Shown here piece by piece: positions 60,176-64,000 of a stretch of 64,000 nt of DNA. The stretch is from contig CALWUY010000050.1 in the NCBI GenBank assembly GCA_944384855.1, positions 124,001-188,000 on the forward strand, read 5' to 3'. Position numbers and translations under genes: made by a program. This DNA is from an uncultured Clostridia bacterium. Its GTDB lineage: Bacteria > Bacillota > Clostridia > Oscillospirales > Acutalibacteraceae. Each line of letters opens with the position of its first letter. Position 1 is the first letter of the stretch. Under the pieces are notes generated by a model. That model searched no databases, was not told the DNA's origin, and worked only from the letters and a program-made list of their open reading frames with translations.

Positions 60176-60940
60176 TTAATTTTTTATTTTGTCAAGCGCG
60201 CCTTTTTCAAGGCGGGAAACCTGTGCCTGTGATATACCTATTTCCTTTGATACTTCCATCTGGGTTTTGCCCTGCATAAAGCGAAGCGATAAAATAAGTT
60301 TTTCACGCTCGCTCAGGCCGTTTATCGCTTCTTTGAGGGCTATTTCATCCAGCCAGTTGTTATCGTCATTATTGTCTCCGACCTGGTCGAGAACATAAAT
60401 TGTATCGCCTCCGTCGGAATATACAGGGTCGTAAAGCGACATGGGACTTACTGTACTTTCCAGCGCTATTACCACTTCACCCGGCGATATATCAAGTTTT
60501 TCTGCTATTTCTTCTACTGTGGGTTCGGTCTGCTTTTCGCGGGAAAGCTGTTCCTTTACCTGCATCGCCCTGTAGGCAGTATCTTTTATTGAACGGCTTA
60601 CTCTTATGGAATTATTGTCCCTGAGGTATCTGCGTATTTCTCCTATTATCATCGGTACGGCGTAGGTGGAAAAACGCACATTCTGAGATACATCGAAATT
60701 ATCTATGGCTTTTATGAGCCCTATGCATCCCACCTGAAACAGATCGTCTATATTTTCTCCTCTTCCGGTGAACCGTTGTATCACGCTTAGTACCAGTCTC
60801 AGATTTCCGTTTATAAGTTCGTCACGCGCCTTGATGTCTCCGGCTCTTACCTTTTTTAACAGAGCTTCCTTTTCACTTTCTTTCAAAAGCGGGAGTTTTG
60901 ACGTGTCTACCCCGCAAATGAAAACCTTGTTATTATACAT
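60176..60940 (-). CDS. sigG: RNA polymerase sporulation sigma factor SigG
   Basis: The late forespore sigma factor. The 254-residue protein starts with the SigG signature VFICGVDTSKLP and then has sigma-70 regions 2 (DLFQVGCIGLIKAIDNFDV), 3 and 4 (KLILSLRFMQGKTQMEVSKE). GGAGGT precedes the ATG. It proves that the organism encodes the late sporulation programme, although spoIIGA/sigE are not in this window. It is divergent from the HD-domain gene. Confidence 0.95.
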   Translation of the reverse strand: MYNNKVFICGVDTSKLPLLKESEKEALLKKVRAGDIKARDELINGNLRLVLSVIQRFTGRGENIDDLFQVGCIGLIKAIDNFDVSQNVRFSTYAVPMIIGEIRRYLRDNNSIRVSRSIKDTAYRAMQVKEQLSREKQTEPTVEEIAEKLDISPGEVVIALESTVSPMSLYDPVYSDGGDTIYVLDQVGDNNDDNNWLDEIALKEAINGLSEREKLILSLRFMQGKTQMEVSKEIGISQAQVSRLEKGALDKIKN

Positions 60941-61081
60941 CTGAGCTACCTCCGTAAATCATAACAATAAAATAAGATTTTTCACATTAAAATTATTGTC
61001 TGTACAGAGGCCTAATACACAAATAAAATATTTTTTGTTTCGACATATTTCACTTGTATTTTTAAAAAGTTTATAAATCCG

Positions 61082-61110
61082 TTGCGCAAACGTAAAAATT
61101 AAAGTATAAT
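61082..61110 (+). promoter_or_regulatory. promoter of the HD-domain gene
   Basis: TTGCGC (61082-61087), a 17-base spacer and TATAAT (61105-61110), 34 bases before the ATG; GGGAGG lies in the leader. Confidence 0.6.
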
Positions 61111-61144
61111 AATAAAAAAATATACAGGATATACGGGAGGATAT

Positions 61145-61804
61145 ATGGTAACTTTCAGTGAGCTGAAAAAGAATGACGATATCAACACATATATAGTTGC
61201 GGCGGATAAATCCCTTGAAGTACTGGGATTTACCGAGCATAGTTTTGCCCATGTCGGCAAAGTGGCAAAGGAATGCGAGTATATACTTTCTACTCTGGGG
61301 TACAGTGACAAGGAGGTAGAACTTGCTAAAATCGCGGCGTTTCTTCACGATATAGGGAATCTTGTAAACCGTATAGACCATTCCCAGAGCGGCGCGGTAA
61401 TGGCTTTCAGAATACTTGACAAACTGGGTATGCCGGCGGGAGATATCGCTACGGTGGTTACGGCGATAGGAAATCACGACGAGGGCACCGGCGTACCGGT
61501 AAGCGAGATTGCGGCTGCGCTTATTTTAGCCGATAAATCCGACGTTCGCCGCAGCCGTGTAAGGAACAGCGATAAAACCACCTTTGATATTCACGACAGG
61601 GTAAATTATTCTGTGGAAAAATCTTCGCTTAAAATCAACGAGGCTAAAACCGAGATAAAGCTGAGTCTTCATATAAACACAAACTACGGCAGCATAATGG
61701 AGTATTTTGAGATTTTCATGGAGCGAATGCTGCTTTGCCGCAAAGCCGCCGAGCGTCTGGGACTGATATTCAAGCTGAGAATCAACGGTCAGCAGCTTTT
61801 GTAA
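61145..61804 (+). CDS. HD-domain metal-dependent phosphohydrolase
   Basis: A 219-residue cytoplasmic protein. The HD motif is AAFLHDIGNLV near residue 73, with an earlier conserved His (TEHSFAHVGKVA) and later NHDEGTG and LADKSD, a full set of metal ligands. It acts on a phosphoester, perhaps a nucleotide or signalling molecule; the substrate is unknown. It has its own promoter, divergent from sigG, and is followed by a two-component system about 65 bases downstream. Confidence 0.85.
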   Translation: MVTFSELKKNDDINTYIVAADKSLEVLGFTEHSFAHVGKVAKECEYILSTLGYSDKEVELAKIAAFLHDIGNLVNRIDHSQSGAVMAFRILDKLGMPAGDIATVVTAIGNHDEGTGVPVSEIAAALILADKSDVRRSRVRNSDKTTFDIHDRVNYSVEKSSLKINEAKTEIKLSLHINTNYGSIMEYFEIFMERMLLCRKAAERLGLIFKLRINGQQLL

Positions 61805-61868
61805 CTACTGTTTCAATTAAATTGCCCGGCTAAGTTTGCAACAAATATCTGAGATAGGGAATAACAAA

Positions 61869-62528
61869 ATGATATATTTGCTTGAAGATGACCAAAGCAT
61901 AAGAAAATTTGTGATTTATGCTTTAAGGCAGAAAGGAATGGAGGCAGAGGGATTCGATTTGCCGTCGCAGCTTTATGCGGCGATGGAAAAGCGAAAGCCG
62001 GATCTTTTGCTGCTTGATATAATGTTGCCTGAAGAAGACGGGATAACGGTTCTGTCGAAAGTAAGACAGAATGTACAGACCCGTGATCTTCCGGTGATAA
62101 TGCTTACGGCCAGAGATTCCGAATACGACAGGGTTTTAGGGCTTGACAGCGGTGCGGATGATTATATACCGAAACCGTTCGGTACCATGGAATTGGTTTC
62201 AAGGATAAAAGCGCTTTTGAGAAGAACGTCGGCAAACCGGCCGGTATTTTATTCGGAGGAACTTTCTGTAGATACGGAAAGTCATGTAGTGTCGGTAAAA
62301 GGCGAGGAGATAACTGTAACGGTAAAGGAATATGAGCTGCTTTGCGAGCTGTTCAAAAAACGAGGGTCGGTTTTGTCGAGGGATGACCTGCTTAAAAGTA
62401 TATGGGGATACAGTTATGACGGTGAAAACCGTACGGTGGATGTACATATAAGAACTTTGCGGACCAAGCTTAAATCAGCAGGAAGGCTTATCGAAACCGT
62501 AAGGGGTTTCGGATATAAAATAAGGTAA
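61869..62528 (+). CDS. OmpR/PhoP-family response regulator
   Basis: A 219-residue regulator. The receiver has the acidic pair LLEDDQS, the phosphorylated Asp in PDLLLLDIMLPEEDG and the conserved Lys in YIPKPFG. A winged-helix DNA-binding domain (ELLCELFKKRGSVLSRDDLLKSIW, then RTVDVHIRTLRTKL) follows. The start is ATG 61869, after AGGGAATAACAA. The histidine kinase gene begins 4 bases after the stop, so they are co-translated. Confidence 0.93.
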   Translation: MIYLLEDDQSIRKFVIYALRQKGMEAEGFDLPSQLYAAMEKRKPDLLLLDIMLPEEDGITVLSKVRQNVQTRDLPVIMLTARDSEYDRVLGLDSGADDYIPKPFGTMELVSRIKALLRRTSANRPVFYSEELSVDTESHVVSVKGEEITVTVKEYELLCELFKKRGSVLSRDDLLKSIWGYSYDGENRTVDVHIRTLRTKLKSAGRLIETVRGFGYKIR

Positions 62529-62532
62529 AAAT

Positions 62533-64000
62533 ATGACCGGAAAAATATTCAGGGGAATTTTGGTTACCGCTTTGCTGACGATGACGGCCTGTCTTTTATT
62601 CATTATAGGAATGCAATATCAGTTTTATACGGATACAAGAAAGCAGTCGCTGGAAAATCAGGCTTATCTTATCAGCCGCACGGTTGACGGGGGCGGAGAT
62701 ATCAGGGATTTCGGAAAGCTTGACGACAGAATTACTTTGATAGATAAAAACGGCGAAGTTTTATACGATAATAAAACGGATATTTCTGAAACGGAAAATC
62801 ATTCGGACAGACAGGAGTTCAGGGAAGCACTTGAAAACGGAACGGGCAGTTCCGCAAGATTTTCACAAACGCTTGAAAAGCATACATATTATTATGCGGT
62901 AAAGCTTGCTGACGGTACGGTGCTGCGTGTTGCAGGGGAAAATATAACCCTGCTTACGGCTGTGCTGCGGCTGCTGCCTGCCATATCGGCAATAATAATA
63001 ATGACCTTTATAATTGCACTTATAACGGCTTTTGTGACATCGAAAAGAATCATTGCGCCAATAAATGCAATCAGTCCGGATAACCCGGACACAGTATCGG
63101 AGTATGAGGAACTTACACCTTTAATCAGAAAACTGAGGGCTCAGAATAAAAGGATAGAGCGTCAGATAACCGAACTTACACGCAGCCGTAAGGAATTTGA
63201 GATAATATCCGAGAATATGAAAGAGGGTATAATTCTCACTGATTCAGACGGCGGTATACTCGCCTATAACGGCAGTATTACCCGGTTTTTTGATACCGAA
63301 ACCGATTTAAAGGGTAAAAATATTTTACGGGTCAGCAGAGAAGAGGTTTTTTACAGACTGCTCTGCAGCATTTCTTCGGGTCTGCACAGCGAGTATTTGA
63401 TAAGCCGCAAAGAACAGAGTCTGGAAATAATAACAAATCCGGTTTTTGATGAGCTTAACAGGTGCAGGGGAGCGGTTATTCTGGTAATAGACGTAACCGA
63501 AAAGCAGGAACGGGAAAGGCTGCGGCGGGAATTCACGGCGAATGTTTCACATGAGCTTAAAACCCCGCTGACGTCGATACTTGGTTTTTCTGAAATATTG
63601 AAAGAGGGATTGGCAGAGAGTGCAGATGTAAAGAACTTCGGTGACGACATCAACCGTGAAACCAGACGGCTTATTTCGCTTGTAGAGGATATAATCAAGC
63701 TTTCCCGGCTTGATGAAGGAATTTTGGATAATGAAAAACAGGATATAGAGTTAAAACATATCGCTGAAGAGGTTCGGGAAAGACTGCAGCCGTCAGCCGA
63801 TGCAAAAGGAATATGTTTGGAGGTTGAGGGGGAAACTGTATATGTAAACGGAAATGCCGGGCTTATATTTGAAATGATATACAATTTGTGCGACAACGCG
63901 ATTAAATACAACCGCGAAGGCGGAAAGGTAACGGTTGTAACGGGTATAAGGGAACAGAAACCGTTTATATCTGTAAAGGATACGGGGATAGGTATTGCCG
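62533..64000 (+). CDS. PhoR-like sensor histidine kinase, 3' partial
   Basis: The frame is open to the window's end, giving about 489 residues. TM1 lies at residues 8-27, an extracytoplasmic sensor of about 120 residues follows, and TM2 is near residue 160. A PAS-like segment comes next (ISENMKEGIILTDSDGG). The HisKA H-box is NVSHELKTPLTSI, the N-box NLCDNAIKYN and the G1-box DTGIGI at the very end. A canonical HAMP domain is not seen after TM2, only a short degenerate stretch. It pairs with the response regulator upstream. Confidence 0.9.
   Translation, partial: MTGKIFRGILVTALLTMTACLLFIIGMQYQFYTDTRKQSLENQAYLISRTVDGGGDIRDFGKLDDRITLIDKNGEVLYDNKTDISETENHSDRQEFREALENGTGSSARFSQTLEKHTYYYAVKLADGTVLRVAGENITLLTAVLRLLPAISAIIIMTFIIALITAFVTSKRIIAPINAISPDNPDTVSEYEELTPLIRKLRAQNKRIERQITELTRSRKEFEIISENMKEGIILTDSDGGILAYNGSITRFFDTETDLKGKNILRVSREEVFYRLLCSISSGLHSEYLISRKEQSLEIITNPVFDELNRCRGAVILVIDVTEKQERERLRREFTANVSHELKTPLTSILGFSEILKEGLAESADVKNFGDDINRETRRLISLVEDIIKLSRLDEGILDNEKQDIELKHIAEEVRERLQPSADAKGICLEVEGETVYVNGNAGLIFEMIYNLCDNAIKYNREGGKVTVVTGIREQKPFISVKDTGIGIA

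Noticed and set aside
63543-63554. parS-like TGTTTCACATGA
   Set aside because: It encodes the conserved H-box of the histidine kinase and lacks a full palindrome.
1-64000. CRISPR array, insertion sequence or prophage
   Set aside because: No regularly spaced repeats, transposase, integrase or phage structural genes were seen.

Overview
The window looks like a chromosomal segment of a strictly anaerobic, spore-forming Clostridia member (Firmicutes). The main pointers are a forespore sigma factor SigG, pyruvate:ferredoxin oxidoreductase and pyruvate formate-lyase, a reverse-type rubrerythrin under a Fur/PerR regulator, Rex, SmpB-tmRNA, a DUF368 carrier-lipid protein and several carbohydrate-active proteins, one with a dockerin-like C-terminus. 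Moderate-to-low GC and purine-rich Shine-Dalgarno sites agree. The dockerin and the rhamnosidase-like and TIM-barrel hydrolases suggest a gut or plant-fibre niche. The genus cannot be named from the sequence alone.

Layout. 1-2.9 kb: 3' part of a GH78-like rhamnosidase gene and an MFS transporter. 2.9-6.2 kb: pflB-pflA behind a ZTP riboswitch and its terminator. 6.2-12.6 kb (minus): an AT-rich cell-surface glycopolymer operon (TagA/WecG transferase, fused double glycosyltransferase, small unknown protein, TagH/TagG-type ABC exporter, WecC-like nucleotide-sugar dehydrogenase). 12.7-17.5 kb: E2-like acyltransferase, HAD phosphatase, a SpoIID/peptidoglycan-binding protein with a beta-rich partner, aldose epimerase. 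17.5-18.8 kb: ferredoxin, smpB and ssrA (tmRNA) with two tandem terminators. 19-23 kb: membrane proteins, phenylacetate-CoA ligase and an ACT-domain protein. 23-32 kb: two TIM-barrel hydrolase-like proteins flanking a YhaN/YhaO-type ATPase-nuclease pair and a YerC-type regulator with a methyltransferase. 32-38 kb: trmO, trmL and the glycolytic operon pgk-tpiA-gpmI. 37.8-45 kb: CpsC/CpsD pair, nifJ, beta-CASP nuclease. 45-50.7 kb: two secreted proteins, perR-rubrerythrin, rex, and an XRE regulator next to a membrane protein. 50.7-57.2 kb: comEC-like, holA, RNase M5-like, a broken WYL regulator, trmB, rsmG and a ParB/Noc-like gene. 57.2-64 kb: dockerin acetylesterase, sigG, HD hydrolase and a PhoP/PhoR-like two-component system cut by the window edge.

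How the genes work together. Glycolysis (pgk, tpiA, gpmI) feeds pyruvate into two anaerobic routes: formate production by PflB/PflA, tied to one-carbon and purine status through the ZTP riboswitch, and acetyl-CoA plus reduced ferredoxin by NifJ. Candidate Rex operators at rex and nifJ suggest NADH/NAD control of the second route, and a PerR-like operator governs the perR-rubrerythrin peroxide defence. The glycopolymer locus, the DUF368 protein and CpsC/CpsD bear on the cell envelope. Most of the window is ordinary housekeeping sequence. The places most worth a second look are the TTATAA operator cluster before the XRE gene, the start-less dockerin protein, the WYL gene with an in-frame stop, the SpoIID-domain protein without a signal peptide and the E2-like protein lacking its catalytic motif.
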